From assembly GCA_903813345.2 (NCBI GenBank), contig CAIIXF020000002.1, forward strand, positions 28,403,223 through 28,467,222: 64,000 bases of DNA, written 5' to 3'. The position numbers and the translations under genes were made by a program. Under the pieces are notes generated by a model. It was not told the DNA's origin and did no database searches. It worked only from the letters and a program-made list of their open reading frames with translations. The stretch is from Owenia fusiformis. Its lineage: Eukaryota > Annelida > Polychaeta > Sabellida > Oweniidae. This document shows positions 1 to 12,752 of this stretch, in pieces. Numbering within the stretch: position 1 is the stretch's first letter; every line of letters begins with the position of its first letter.

Positions 1-921
1 AACAAATTATACGCAAGAGCAGAGAAATGTATCATCCAGTATAATATGTTTTTCCCAGTTGAACCAGATGGAATATAACAGCTGATAACAGCTGATAACA
101 AATTAAAACAAATTATACAAGTATCAGAGGAAAAACTCCAAAAAAGTCCGTATCATCCATTGTTAACAGGATCTTAAGAGGTTCTGGACAAATCATTTGA
201 TTCTGGACTTGACATATTTTTTTTCCAACGAAATCACATCCAAGGGTTGAATTTTTATTGGATATTTAGAGAGCGAGTCCTGTATTGATTTCAATAAAAA
301 GGTTAAAATAGAACGCTATTTGAGAGTTAATCTTATACTTTCATTACATTGATAAATTAAGGCAAATTCTGAAAAATGTTAAAGTGCATTTTTTATGAAA
401 TATTATCCAAGTATTTAGATGAAACGTTCTTATTTAAATACAAATCATAACATGATGATATTTTTTCATAAAATATTTCTTCAAGAAATTCAATTGAAGG
501 CTCAAGATAAAACGAGCTAATTTAGGTGAAAACTCTTACATGATGATGTGTTTTCATGACTTCTTTCATAAAATTCCATCAAGGGGTGAAAATAAAATGA
601 TCGAATTTAAGTGATTTAAGGATCACGAGGATAGGTTTTTTTGGATATTTTCTATGAAATCCCATCCAGTGGTCAAGGTAAAATTTTTATTTGGTATATT
701 TGGTCACGTGTTCGAACCCATAGAACCATATAGGAACGTCATTTTGAATGTTACGTGATAAATCCATATAAGGCTTTTAGAACAATGTGGGGAAAGATGA
801 GGGGAAACCCCTGACACCTGTTCACGATTTTATCCGAACGTTCATCGGATCATTTCGGTTTTTATGCACTTCATTATTTTACCGAAGTTTGCCGATTCGA
901 TTCGTCGTATTTCGGAATATT

Positions 922-1260
922 GGGGACAATTTTATACTCCATTGGGAGTATTTTTAATCTACTTCTTATTACGAAGATTCCCGAACCTTGTTCGGATTAA
1001 TCCGGATTTTCTGACCTACTTCATCTACCGAGATTTAACGAGTTTACATTCGGCTCATTTCGGAATCCTGGTGACAATTTTATACTCCATTGGAGTATTT
1101 TTGATCTACTTCTTATGACGAAGATTTCCGAACCTTGTTCGGATTAATCCGGATTTTCTGACCTACTTCATCTACCGAGATTTAACGAGTTTACATTCGT
1201 CTCATTTCGGAATCCTGGTGACAATTTTATACTCCATTGGAGTATTTTTGATCTACTTTT
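922..1260 (+). repeat. 147-bp tandem repeat inside the TIR
   Basis: The segment TTCGGATTAATCCGG recurs at 991 and 1138, and CTTCTTAT at 963 and 1110, giving a 147-bp period over about 2.3 units. A matching array lies in the right arm around 10170-10550. The units carry several short palindromes, such as CGGATTAATCCG and TACTCCAATGGAGTA. Confidence 0.8.
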
Positions 1261-1358
1261 TCTGGATTTTGCCCTACTTATTATATCTTTACAACAAGCA
1301 AATCAAAAAATTCGCCATGAACGGGTCTCGATCGACTAACCTAGAGCATGGAAGCTAG

Positions 1359-1384
1359 GCACGTTAGCCATGAGGCTAACGTGC
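1359..1384. repeat. Perfect 11-bp hairpin within the TIR
   Basis: GCACGTTAGCC, a 4-base ATGA loop and GGCTAACGTGC form a perfect 11-bp stem. The right arm keeps a diverged version near 10046-10071. Its role is unknown; it may be a protein-binding or replication-related structure of the element. Confidence 0.6.
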
Positions 1385-1601
1385 AACCGATACGAAAAGA
1401 TAAAAGTATTATATATTTATACCGAGCGTCAATTCAAAATGATCTTCACGTTTGACTGCACGTAAATACAACTCGTCAGTTGTATCCAGAATAGATGAAC
1501 GCCTATGGTACTAGTGAATAACCAAGTCCCAGGCGAGTGGTTCGCACCCCACCGTGATATGTTATTTTTGCTTTTTTAATACGACAGAAAGGAGCAAGGT
1601 C

Positions 1602-4600
1602 ACTGGCATGTAGCGGTCCTGATATCGATACATTCTACACGCAATAAAACCAGATACCTGCGTGTGATTAAAACTACATGTTAGAGCGTCGATATCCTAC
1701 AAATCCTATTTTTTCATAAAAATATTTTTTCATGAAATCCAATCGAAGGGTGAAGATAAAACGATCTTTTAGGTAAAACAGCTTTACATGATCTGGTGAT
1801 GTGTTTTCATAACTTTTTTCATAAAAGACCATTCTCGGTTTGGAGAACAAAGTTCGTCACTCTAATTGAGCGTTATCCCTGCTTCGGACAAATTTGATTT
1901 TTTTACATAATATAGATTTGAATGTCTTCTTTTGAATAGTCATAGTTTAATTTGGGTAATATTTCTAGATTTTTCATATAAAAATTACTAGTGAAACACC
2001 CAACGTCGCTTTTATGATTCGTACCACTTTTTTAACTTGGTGTATTGCATATTTCCGTGGGTTGATTTGAAAAAAGACAAACAACGTATACGTGAATATG
2101 TCATAAGCATATAGTGAGATAATTGTTAGATTAGGTTTGCTATAAGTGACTTTAAAACTAAAAAATAAAAAACATTAGTTCACGTGTTAAAGTCCCATTG
2201 ACCACGACATCAAGGAAAATTGAGCTTTTTGTCATCAGACATCTTTATAGATGGAACTAGCTATGTACTACATTTTTAAATACACTCACATTGTACATGT
2301 AGCTGTAATATCTAAGATGTTATTTTTATTGATGAAAAGATTTTTACATACTAAAGTTACATTAAAATATCAATTGCAATAGCCACCTGTTTTTAACATC
2401 CCTTTGTCACTCATCCCTTAATTATCTCTGTGTATCTTAAACGTGTGTGTGTTCGATGTTGATAGCACCCGAGTGCAACCTAAGGAGCACATACATGTAC
2501 AATACATTTTGTGTATGCCCAGTCTGGCCGCCTTATATCTGCCTGCACCGAGAAATGGGCGCAGCTTTGACAATTAACGAATGATATAACGATATCACGG
2601 ATTTCACCGAATGTTATTCATCCCTAAATAGCTTTTTTATTTAGTCTTATGATCCGACTGATGTTTCAATTTTTTGCAGTGACTCTGAAATTGCTGCGCC
2701 AGATATGACATCACAGCGACTCATTTTCCTACATTTAAATCACTAAACTAAATCAATTGAAACATAATCATTAAAGAATGAGGACCTTGTATTTTACTTT
2801 GGACGAGGGTAGTGGCCATGTCTTGGCATGGCTAGTTGTGCATTAACGTTTGATACTGTTGTGCGGATAAAAATAATGAATATATGTTAAAGTAGCACTA
2901 AACAGATACTTTTAAAGTTAAAAGAATATAGTTACATTTAAAGAATGGGCCCAACGAATATATATTGAATATAGGACTCGTTTGATGAAACGTTCGTTCT
3001 TTTAATTCTAATAAACCTAGAAATCAATCAACGATTAAGTAAATTGACAAGACTTCATGTTCAAGTTGGCTGAATTTCGTGTAACTTAACTCTGTTATGT
3101 TTCTAGATTTTACATATGGAGAACAGAATTCGAAATCATAATCACAATCGTATTTTAAGGCAAATAGGCCATGAATATGCTTTTAGTTACACGGTGGATG
3201 ATCAAATTAACACATTTTGGATGTTGAATTTCATTTCAAGTTCATTCGAATTTACGCATTATCGTGGGAAAGCCTATGGCATTATCCAATAAAATTGATA
3301 TATATACTGTCTAGGCTGAGACTAACATATATAATGTTATTTAATGTATTTAATATACAGGATATATCTGAGAAAGTTATGCAATATATCTACACGAGAA
3401 ATAGTAGGGACCGAGGGTTGATATATTACCTTTACCTGTCGAAAATCGAGTATAAACTATGAGGATAAGATACGCATTGAATGTAATGGAACCGTCATGT
3501 AATAGTTAGAAATGATAATCACAATCAAATCATGAATATTTTATCTAGATTTAAAGTGCTTAAGATTTATTTTTAAAACTCAACCGAACTATTAACATTT
3601 AAAAGCACCGAACGAATTTTCTGGGGATTGCTGATGAGCGGGTGGGATGGGATGGGAGGGATAAAATGAAATACTAGATAAAATATTGATACCTTTACGC
3701 ATGTCAATCTCAAATTAGAATGCATATATCATTATCTCTTTTATTCTTCTGTATTGTAATACGATAGTCTGATTATTGTCAATATCCTATACATGAAATA
3801 ATGTACAACGTGTATTCTACATTGAATAACAAACGAAATAAAACTCATCTTTGTACGAATTTATTTTTCATATGACACAAAGTAACATAACATTGTTATA
3901 TGTTGCATTTACGACTACTACAGCAAATCAGAAAATTCGTACAATATCAAACGTAAGAGTTGTTCACAAATACATTGGTATTTTGATATGAGTATCATGT
4001 AGTATTAAAATATTAAAATCATATGATCAGCAAGCTTATAAGCTTAATATTGTATTGTTTTTTATTTAAGTGTCGCATGCTTAATTTCATACATATACAT
4101 CTGTACAATCATCCAAAAAGCCTCGAGCCACCAATGGCTTATGAGACACTGCTAATCAAAATAAATCATATAATATTATATAATAAGATGCATAATATGA
4201 GTCAGTTGCAGAAATAGGATTATGAATAAAGCAAAGTTCATGACCTCTATTACGAACATTGTTTGATGAACTCGATCACTCAGTCAGTTGTTGAACATAT
4301 GCAAATGTGGTCAGGTTATAAATATAAGTACAATTTAAGTCCATGATATTTTCACATATTGAACATAACACTCAGTTCACAAAGAGATGTATACAAATCT
4401 AATCCACAAGTAGAAATGATTGTTTCATGCTGTTTATGCATTGTGTATAAACTGTAATCCAAAACATGAATAAAGTGGGCAAGAGGTGGTTGTATGATGG
4501 CCCATAAAATCACATTATGTAACACCGGCACCCTGGTTCAATATAGTGCAGTGGCCCATGTTTGATATACGTACATCAAAACTCATGTTTTTTCAAGGAA

Positions 4601-4640
4601 AGAAGCTAGATTAGTGATATATTGAAAAATCAAACTACTA
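1602..4640. other. Non-coding interior of the 11.4-kb element
   Basis: No coding region recognised. A second, diverged copy of the TIR segment at about 451-595 occurs in direct orientation around 1705-1835 (TTTTTTCAT, AAGGGTGAAGATAAAACGA, GATGTGTTTTCAT). The remainder is AT-rich, with no recognisable repeat or RNA gene. Confidence 0.5.
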
Positions 4641-4650
4641 TACCCAAATA

Positions 4651-4867
4651 CTGTAGCCCGTATTTCTTTAAAAGGAATACAGGCTACAGTGAAGTTGCAA
4701 ATGGAGGACCTTTGTTTATTTCCATAGTTCTGGAGGAATACTAGATTTTACATTGTATAGATTCATCGAGCAGTTTGCAACGCACTATCACCAGAAAAGT
4801 CCTATGGAAAAGGACAAAGAATACCCGCTCTATTTGCAACTTAACTGTACCCTGTATTCTTTTTAAA
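4651..4867. repeat. Small foldback (MITE-like) element
   Basis: The segment at about 4668-4710 (AAAGGAATACAGGCTACAGT, then a tract containing TTGCAA) returns inverted at 4829-4867. The left side also folds on itself: CTGTAGCC at 4651 pairs with GGCTACAG at 4682. No target duplication was identified. Confidence 0.5.
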
Positions 4868-5695
4868 TGTGTTCACGTGGTAGGGTAGTGTGATACTCCC
4901 TCTGCCTATGCCTACATCGTTTAATCTTTTTTTCATAGTATAACGCCTTATTAATACAACAGTTATTGAGCTGTTAAGAAAACATACTAACAAACAAACC
5001 ACCGAGTTTAGAGTAAGACATATACATGTATTGTTCTATTATCAAATCATATATTGTGTCCCAATTCTAAAACGTTAACAGTTTATGGTGTACAATAAAA
5101 CTATTACTATTAACCACTTTAATATATTTAGACATAAAATATCAAGTTACTCATCAGCCAAAAAATCTCAAAATATCGAAAAATGAAAAATACGAGGTAC
5201 TTGTTCACTCAAATCTAGGAGTCAATTGGTAATGTGTACCTATAGATAGTTCTCAAAGTAAATGAGCAAAAGCGTAACATTTGTATGTAGCATGCTTCAT
5301 AAAACACTAAACTTAGCCCAAAAAGTAAGCGTGCATTTTGTTCCTGGCACTGATTGGTTAATAAGTGAATACAATTCGTTGAATGCACGATGCACTCAAA
5401 AGATTAGCAGCTGGGAAAGGCTATTGAACAAAAAGTACGCTTTCGTACTCAAAAAAGGATTACCCTTTTACAACTTTGACAACTTTGATGCATGAACTTC
5501 GGAAGATCTAACGAAATGTACTTACTGTTACCCTGTGGATCCCAGGGTTTTGATATGTTCTACAAAGTCATGCAAAGACAGACCATATATGCACTAAAAA
5601 TATCTGTGACACTTGTATGATATGTATTCCACTTTGAACCACCATCTATTTCAATATTGTGAAAATATATATTTCCCAAATTATGAAATAAAGGA

Positions 5696-6115
5696 GCTTG
5701 TATTCGCGAATGCCGCTAACGCCTGTCGGCTACCGGATAAACCTACTTTACTATTTTATGGGCAATTCATTAAAATATTAATGGAATATTGTCAGGTTCT
5801 TTTCATATTTAAATGAGTCGCCCATAGAATGGTAGGTTAATCCGGAAGCTGAAATCTTCCATTCCCAAATCATAGTCTTAGCTTGTATTCGCAAATGCAA
5901 CTAACGCCTGTCGGCTACCGGATTAACCTATTATTTTACTGGAAACTCATGTCAATACGAATAGTACCTGCCACTATTCCATTCATATTTAAATGACTTG
6001 GTCATATTATACTGGGTTAATCAGGTAGCCGGAAGGCGTTAGTTGCATTCGCGAATATAAGGTTAGCTTGTATTCAATAATGCAAGAAACGCCTGTCGGC
6101 TACCGGATTAAACTA
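5696..6115. repeat. 185-bp tandem array of hairpin units
   Basis: GCTTGTATTC starts units at 5696, 5881 and 6066, exactly 185 bp apart. Each of the first two units begins with a segment containing AACGCCTGTCGGCTACCGG and ends with its near reverse complement (clear at about 6014-6058). Each unit is therefore a foldback, tandemly repeated 2.2 times. The 67-aa open frame here is incidental. Confidence 0.7.
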
Positions 6116-7048
6116 CCTCTGGAGTCATCGGGATTTTAAAGCGGCGTGCAAAGCGTAATCGGGTGCACCCCAGTTCTCCGAAACCCAGTTGTCCGAAACC
6201 CATTACTCCGAAAAATAAAGTCATAATTTACCAGAGAAAGCGGGGGGCGTAGCTTACTTAAACTTACGTCAGTTTCATGCCATGTATTTGGCCAAATTAA
6301 TGGCATGGACGCATTCTGTTATTCATAGATCTCTCTCTCACTTTGAATTGCATCCATTGCATGGCGTTACCAGAATGGCAGGAACGGGAGATTTATTTTA
6401 CATTGTGATTCTAAAAAAAAGGTTATTAAAACACAATATATATTACGGAACAGTTTATCTTATCTTCTTCAATCTCTTTTATATAGGCAAAATAAAATGA
6501 AACATTTTGAAACAGATAAAATAATTTATCGCATAGAACTTTAAGAATAAAACAGTATACAAATTACGTTGTCAAAATATTTCGTCGCATTTAATTTCTT
6601 AGTCTCGGTCTCTTATCAAATCGTAAAAGAATAAAACATTCTATACTTAATCACTTGGGATTTATGTTTCGGCATTCGTTTCAGGCATTTGTTTTTTATG
6701 TTCTTCTCCTGAAATGTATTTGTTTGACAATAATCAGAGAAAGTGCGTATACGTATAAATATGCCACGCAAACAAACGGGTGTGACTTCAATTTCTTGTC
6801 TGTCTGAGGACGTATTGGGAACGAGGTAGAATTAAAGAATTCTTATGAACGAGTCATGCAAGATACTAGAACTAGTAAAGTAATGTAAATGGATAAGTTA
6901 ATTTCTGATGGATCTGGATATAATATATTTCAAAACTTTGTAAACACTAGATAACTTCATTTAGGCAGATATAGTATCTTGATATATTTGGCTATCGCGG
7001 CGTTTAAAATACGTTCCTAAAACTATGAAGACGTTAGGTGAGAAATAT

Positions 7049-7963
7049 TGACGTGTCGCAAAATGCTCGCGCACGCATTGTTACACATTTTGTGGCGTAA
7101 TCCAGAGGATCCTCGCTTTTAACATGATAGAATGTGACGTTTTTGAGAAAAATGTACACACATGAAAATCCTTTCGTCCTCCACATTTACCTCTATATCT
7201 CAAAACATTTTAGACGAATAACTCTGATATCATATATATTTTGTTAATGGGCTAGGAGCATCATAAAACACGAATCAATTGATATTTTAGGTGAAATAAA
7301 TATACGTGTTGCTGTGCTTGAAAATAGGCGAATGGCGTAAATTAGCCATATTTTAATGAATTTTGAAAACCTTTCGTCCTCCACTTTTCCACATACAACA
7401 GAAAACACATACTTTTGTGAACATAATCAACTATTTATTAATAAACTAGAGTTTAGGAGCAAAATAATCATGTATGATTTATTAAAAATTGATCTCGTAT
7501 TTTTTGTTTAATGTACACCTGAAAAGTTGAAGGTAGCAAAAAATGAGCAAAAAAGGTCGCTGTCAACAGATTCTATTTTTCAGACTCTATGACGTCACAA
7601 TATGGGACGCTTACTAAAATTCATCCTTTGAAATAAAACTTCTATCTACCTTTATCAAGACGAAAAATAAGTATAATAGTCATATATTGTTTGAGTTATG
7701 AGCGTTTAAAGACGAAAAATAATTCAAAATGTAACGTGTCAACATGGGATATTTGCCAGATGTTTTGGTAAAAAACTCTTTTTTAAAAACGAACGCGCAA
7801 GAATCGTGAACGGAGTGTAGTTGATCTAAAATCTTCATCGAAACAGCTTTAAAATGATATATAAATTTAATTAGAATATTATCTTATAATTCCGCGGGGA
7901 ATCAAAGTTACATTCACGCGATACCCTTAAAAACAAATGCGCCACCTTTTTGCGACACGTCAT
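7049..7963. mobile_element. Candidate MITE with 15-bp TIRs
   Basis: TGACGTGTCGCAAAA at 7049-7063 is found as its exact reverse complement at about 7949-7963. Within it, the motif CCTTTCGTCCTCCAC repeats at about 7171 and 7371. No clear target duplication was seen, so the boundaries are tentative. No ORF of note lies between the ends. Confidence 0.45.
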
Positions 7964-8459
7964 TGCTATTGTACGTTCGAAAAGTATTTGGTTGTATTTT
8001 GTAGTTCTCAAGTTACCCATGAACTTTCGTGGGCTAATTAACGTCTTGACTTAGCATATTTAGCCTAATTTTGCAATGATGTCAACGTGATTCAAATGTT
8101 ATGCTGTCGTGATTCGCAGAGGTTGCGACAAGGTTCGTTTTACAACAGATGTAACTATGAGAACATGAAAGCTCATAATCCTGATTATACAATCGTTATC
8201 TTTGGGACAAGAGCCCAAAAACAAGGTACTCGTGAACGAGAGTTGAATTTGCTCCGTGAACGATAGGATACGCTGTTCCCCACCAACAAAATACAGACAT
8301 ATGCTTCAGTGTCCTCAACGCAGATTGTAGAGAACAAGAGAAAAAATGAAATATACTTTGCCATAACAGAATACTGTTAAAGTATTGTTTATTAAGTTTA
8401 TTAAGTTTCACAAATAACTTTTAAATGCCTTCTTTACCGTCAACGGACACTCAAATAAA

Positions 8460-8508
8460 TACACAATACAATGCAATGCAATGTAATACAACGCATTACA
8501 ATACAAAC
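8460..8508. repeat. CAATG/AATAC simple repeat
   Basis: Degenerate microsatellite made of 5-base units such as CAATG, CAATA and TAATA. Confidence 0.5.
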
Positions 8509-8582
8509 TAAATTAGAGTATTTGTGCATAGCATTTTCCCCTTTTGTTTGAAGGATATTTTAAGAATAATTCCAGCGTTCGT

Positions 8583-9416
8583 TAGCCTTGCCCAAGTCGG
8601 TATTTTTTTACTTATCTGATCTTGAATTATTACCGCCTTGTACAATCCAATACACCTACGCTGAATCTATGCAGAGTTATTCAACGGTTTCGAGATTTCC
8701 ATAATACCTACGCTATCAGGGGTATCGCGAAACCTTATTGATTAACAATAATACGCGTGGACAGTCTGGACACGACGTGTGACTTCAGGCTGATTGACCA
8801 ATCAAAAACGTTATCAGGTTGACCTGCATAAGCAAAGCAATCTTCCCGATTTGAAATTCAATGCCGATGATCTGATGGATTGTTTCTTTAGAGTTACAAT
8901 ATATTATGTAATTAAATGTACATAGGGAATGTAAGAGTCATTAGTATAAATTAAATCATGCAATAGATTTAAAACTGATTTCGCGATATAAATGCAAGAC
9001 CGAGTCCAATGTAGCTGGTCATGTAGTCAGTGATTGAATCTCAGCCGGGGTCTCAGCCTACATGTTCATTTGAATTCAGCGATCGTTTCAACGTTTATTG
9101 TTGAAATCTTCTCACCTCCGGTTACCGATCGATGCTCCGGCATCCACTAAACTCTGATTGATATTTATCTGATAAAATATTTGTATTTTCATGATGAATT
9201 CATGCAAGTTTGTTCGTGAAAAGTCCCGGCGAAAAGTAAAAAGTGTACTTGTTTTTGACCGTGCATAATAATGAGCTAACGCTGTAGGGCCGTCGTTGAT
9301 TGGTCAAATTTTACCGACATAAACATTGAGTCGGTAAAGCACGTGGCTTTCTCTTTGGTACAAGGCGGTCATAATAGAAATCAAGATAGTAAAAGAGACC
9401 GACTTGGGCAAGGCTA
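8583..9416. mobile_element. 834-bp non-autonomous DNA transposon with 9-bp TSD
   Basis: The ends TAGCCTTGCCCAAGTCGGT and its reverse complement extend as imperfect TIRs for about 65 bp, up to a shared ACCGCCTTGTAC segment. The direct repeat AGCGTTCGT flanks the element at 8574-8582 and 9417-9425. A 9-bp duplication with long TIRs suits a Mutator-like (MULE) element, but no transposase is present. It is nested in the 11.4-kb element. Confidence 0.75.
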
Positions 9417-9429
9417 AGCGTTCGTACAC

Positions 9430-9580
9430 ACCTGGAAATGTCAGGGTTTTGATTTAATTTCCCAAGTGCCTGAAATGTCAGAGAATTTTAAAATAAGGTC
9501 AAAAAGGGCCAAAGAGTCCGGGAATTTTGAAACTGTAGACATGTCATGGAAATGTCAGGGAAATTTGTATCAGTGTTGAA
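9430..9580. repeat. Locally repeated AATGTCAGGG-rich segment
   Basis: The motif GGAAATGTCAGGG occurs at about 9434 and 9548, with a variant (TGAAATGTCAGAG) between them. No gene was recognised; it is probably part of a dispersed repeat. Confidence 0.4.
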
Positions 9581-9829
9581 AAAATGATGTTAAAGAAAAA
9601 TAAATTTTAGGACTATGACAGGATCTCAATGAAATCCAAAATGTAACATTTAGTTGATTCCACACGGGGCGTGTACATTGTCTAACATATATCTAAAAGG
9701 TTTACACTGTCTTGATTAATGAACTTCTTAGATCTAGTCGCGCTTCAGAAGTGGAAATCCTTCAATTATCAGAGGTTAATGTTTCTAAAACTGTATTGAA
9801 ATAAACGTACGTCTTGTTTTCAAACCTAC

Positions 9830-11542
9830 ACCTTGCTCCTTTCTGTCGTATTAATAAAGCAAAAATAACATATCACGGTGGGATACGAACCACTCGCCTG
9901 GGATTTGGTTATTCACTAACACCATAGGCGTTCACCTATTCTGGATACAACTGACGAGTTGTATCTAAGTGGAGTCAAAAGCGAAGATCATTCTAAATTG
10001 ACGCTCGGTATAAATATATGATATTTTTTATCATCTCACACAGGTAAACGTTAGCCTCATGGCTAGCGTGTTTAGCTTCCACTCTCTAGGTTAGTCGATC
10101 GAAACCCGTTCATGGCGAACTTTTTGATTTGCTTGCTGTCAACTTATAATAAGTAGGGCAAAATCCAGAAAAAGTAGATCAAAAATACTCCAATGGAGTA
10201 TAAAATTGTCACCAGGATTCCGAAATGAGACGAATGTTAACTCGTTAAATCTCGGTAGATAAAGTAGGTCAGAAAATCCGGATTAATCCGAACTGATTCG
10301 GGAATCTTCGTCATAAGAAGTAGATCAAAAATCCAGAGAAGTAGATCAAAAATACTCCAATGGAGTATAAAATTGTCACCAGGATTCCGAAATGAGCCGA
10401 ATGTAAACTCGTTAAATCTCGGTAGATGAAGTAGGTCAGAAAATCCGGATTAATCCGAACAAGGTTCGGGAATCTTCGTAATAAGAAGTAGATTAAAAAT
10501 ACTCCCAATGGAGTATAAAATTGTCCCCAATATTCCGAAATACGACGAATCGAATCGGCAAACTTCGGTAAAATAATGAAGTGCATAAAAACCGAAATGA
10601 TCCGATGAACGTTCGGATAAAATCGTGAACAGGTGTCAGGGGTTTCCCCTCATCTTTCCCCACATTGTTCTAAAAGCCTTATATGGATTTATCACGTAAC
10701 ATTCAAAATGACGTTCCTATATGGTTCTATGGGTTCGAACACGTGACCAAATATACCAAATAAAAATTTTACCTTGACCACTGGATGGGATTTCATAGAA
10801 AATATCCAAGAAAACCTATCCTCGTGATCCTTAACTCACTTAAATTCGATCATTTTATTTTCACCCCTTGATGGAATTTTATGAAAGAAGTCATGAAAAC
10901 ACATCATCATGTAAGGGTTTTCACCTAAATTAGCTCGTTTTATCTTGAGCCTTCAATTGAATTTCTTGAAGAAATATTTTATGAAAAAATATCATCATGT
11001 TATGATCATCCTCCGATCACAGGGCTTCAAAATCCAGAATATCTTCCCTCTTTTTACCCCCTGCTATAACCAAGTTGGACGCGCCCGATTAAGCTGAATC
11101 ACGTGATCTAATTTTGCGCCGATAACGTATACATGATTGCTGTCGCAGTGTTGCGACAGCCAATCAAATTGCGAGTTCTTAATCGGGGAAATGCTAACTG
11201 CTTATAGCAGGGGGGAAGAAGGAGGTACGGATTCTGGACACCTGCTTAGGAGGATGGTTATGATTTGTATTTAAATAAGACCGTTTCATCTAAATACTTG
11301 GATAATATTTCATAAAAAATGCACTTTAAAATTTTTCAGAATTTGCCTTAATTTATCAATGTAATGAAAGTATAAGATTAACTCTCAAATAGCGTTCTAT
11401 TTTAACCTTTTTATTGAAATCAATACAGGACTCGCTCTCTAAATATCCAATAAAAATTCAACCCTTGGATGTGATTTCGTTGGAAAAAAAATATGTCAAG
11501 TCCAGAATCAAATGATTTGTCCAGAACCTCTTAAGATCCTGT
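9830..11542 (-). repeat. Right terminal inverted repeat of the 11.4-kb element
   Basis: Reverse complement of 166-1601, interrupted by a 250-bp insertion at 11007-11256. Without that insertion and its duplication it is about 1.45 kb, close to the left arm. The inner border lies near 9830, where ACCTTGCTCCTTTCTGTCG matches the left arm around 1582-1600. Confidence 0.85.
11007..11256. mobile_element. 250-bp hAT-like MITE in the right TIR arm
   Basis: The ends CATCCTCC and GGAGGATG are flanked by an exact 8-bp duplication, GTTATGAT, at 10999-11006 and 11257-11264. The left arm of the large element carries the same sequence uninterrupted at about 441-456, so the empty site can be read directly. 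The CCCCTGCTATAA motif is present in both halves in inverted orientation. An 8-bp duplication suggests hAT; no transposase is encoded. Confidence 0.8.
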
Positions 11543-11548
11543 TTGTTA

Positions 11549-12750
11549 TAATTATGTCTTATACATAAACCTATGATAACAGGTTAAAACGAATTAAAAC
11601 AACTGATATGTATGTTTAATGGGTTTATGATACTGTATTAATCATGGGATTTTACATAGTGTCCATGATAGCTCACTGAGTAGAGTGTTTGGTAGTAACA
11701 GATATTTATAATCTAGTAAGAAGTACATGAAGAACCCTTGTTCGACTCTCATTGGTTTCTCATTCCTTTTCTATACTTTTTTCATTTAATTTTATTTTGA
11801 GAAGGTCGGACTTATTTTAAGCTTTAATATTCACGCAACAACATTGTTAACGTATAGTGACAAAATATACCGTCGTGCACTTACTGTGTCACTATTAACT
11901 GATTTGAAGCAAATCCTGTGATGTAGGTTTGATGTGCGTTTTAAGAATAATCTGATGAAAACAAAAGGTTTTTATTTTTAATTTTGAGTGTATTCGCTTC
12001 GATAGACTTTAAGCTTGCTGATAACTTTGAAAGATTTTCGAGCAGTAATTTTTTTTCGGAGTAAATCTACCCCAAAAACTTATCGGTTAGAAAATGTTTT
12101 TTTTTTCACATTTCCTTTGATAATTTTTTCCCGTGTCGCCTGAAAGTGTAGATTATTCTTATGAGAATATGTTGTCTCAAATACAATTTTTAAAATCTAA
12201 AATAATTTATGTACTCATCTTAAAGGTGGAAATAAAGAAACATAAACATAAACATAACATAAAACTTCACAATTCAGGATGGTCGAAAATTTGATAAATA
12301 TTATGTATCGGGTATGATTAATTAAAAAATCTGAAATGTACGTTGTCAATCCCACTGTGCGGTGTCAGTGTTATGGAAATTCATGAAATGTAATATTAAA
12401 CAATGTGATAATTTTATTATCCAATCGAAGTTCGGAGGGATATAGGGAACGCCTCCGTCCCTTCATCCATCCGTACGTCCGTCCGTCAATCGGGTTTTGC
12501 TTCAAATCAGTTAATAGTGATACCGTTCATCTAAAGTACAATAACCCAAATACCGTTCCAAATGTTGTTGATATTTTGTACACATATACCATATGGGGGA
12601 AGAAATTCTGCTCGTAAGCCAATTTTCAAAATGGCCGCTCATTTAAAACGGCGGCCGTTTTAGTGCCGATTTTGCAGTAATTTAGGCACAACATGTAAAA
12701 CTGTAATGGCAATTTGTTTTAGATTTAGACAATATAAAGGATATTAATAA
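11549..12750. other. Intergenic, nothing recognised
   Basis: AT-rich sequence with a short AACATAAACATA run at about 12240-12260. The 70-aa frame at 12405-12617 has no recognisable motif and is treated as chance. Confidence 0.4.
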
Positions 12751-12752
12751 AA

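Larger units (their letters stand above)
166..1601 (+). repeat. Left terminal inverted repeat of the 11.4-kb element
   Basis: Matches the reverse complement of 9830-11542, with scattered substitutions and small indels. It starts with ACAGGATCTTAAG and ends near the GGAGCAAGGT motif at 1591-1600. It contains a 147-bp tandem repeat, a perfect hairpin and a tRNA-like patch. It lacks the 250-bp insertion present in the right arm. The 84-aa open frame at 864-1118 is a by-product of the tandem repeat, since the same frame recurs in the other arm. Confidence 0.85.
166..11542. mobile_element. 11.4-kb element with ~1.4-kb terminal inverted repeats and 6-bp TSD
   Basis: The sequence from 166 inward reappears inverted from 11542 inward for about 1.4 kb. 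The pair is flanked by a direct 6-bp repeat TTGTTA at 160-165 and 11543-11548, as expected for a target-site duplication. Long TIRs with a 6-bp duplication recall Polinton/Maverick architecture, but the ends do not show the usual AG start, and I see no polymerase, integrase, protease or capsid reading frame between the arms. The interior (1602-9829) has only short chance ORFs and smaller nested repeats. It is best described as a non-autonomous element of unassigned class. What is directly seen is the inverted repeats and the duplication; the class is inference. Confidence 0.8.

Noticed and set aside
864-1118. 84-aa frame, with a 91-aa counterpart at 10311-10586 in the other arm
   Set aside because: The identical translations come from the inverted arms, and the frame runs through a 147-bp tandem repeat full of palindromes. 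No start context or domain.
1450-1560. tRNA-like stretch with a GGTTCGCACCCC box in the TIR
   Set aside because: I could not fold a complete cloverleaf; only a B-box-like match. Possibly a tRNA-derived fragment, but not supportable as a gene.
1602-9829. Search for Polinton genes (DNA polymerase B, integrase, ATPase, capsid) inside the large TIR element
   Set aside because: No frame longer than about 80 residues and no motif recognised; the Polinton label is therefore not used as a call.
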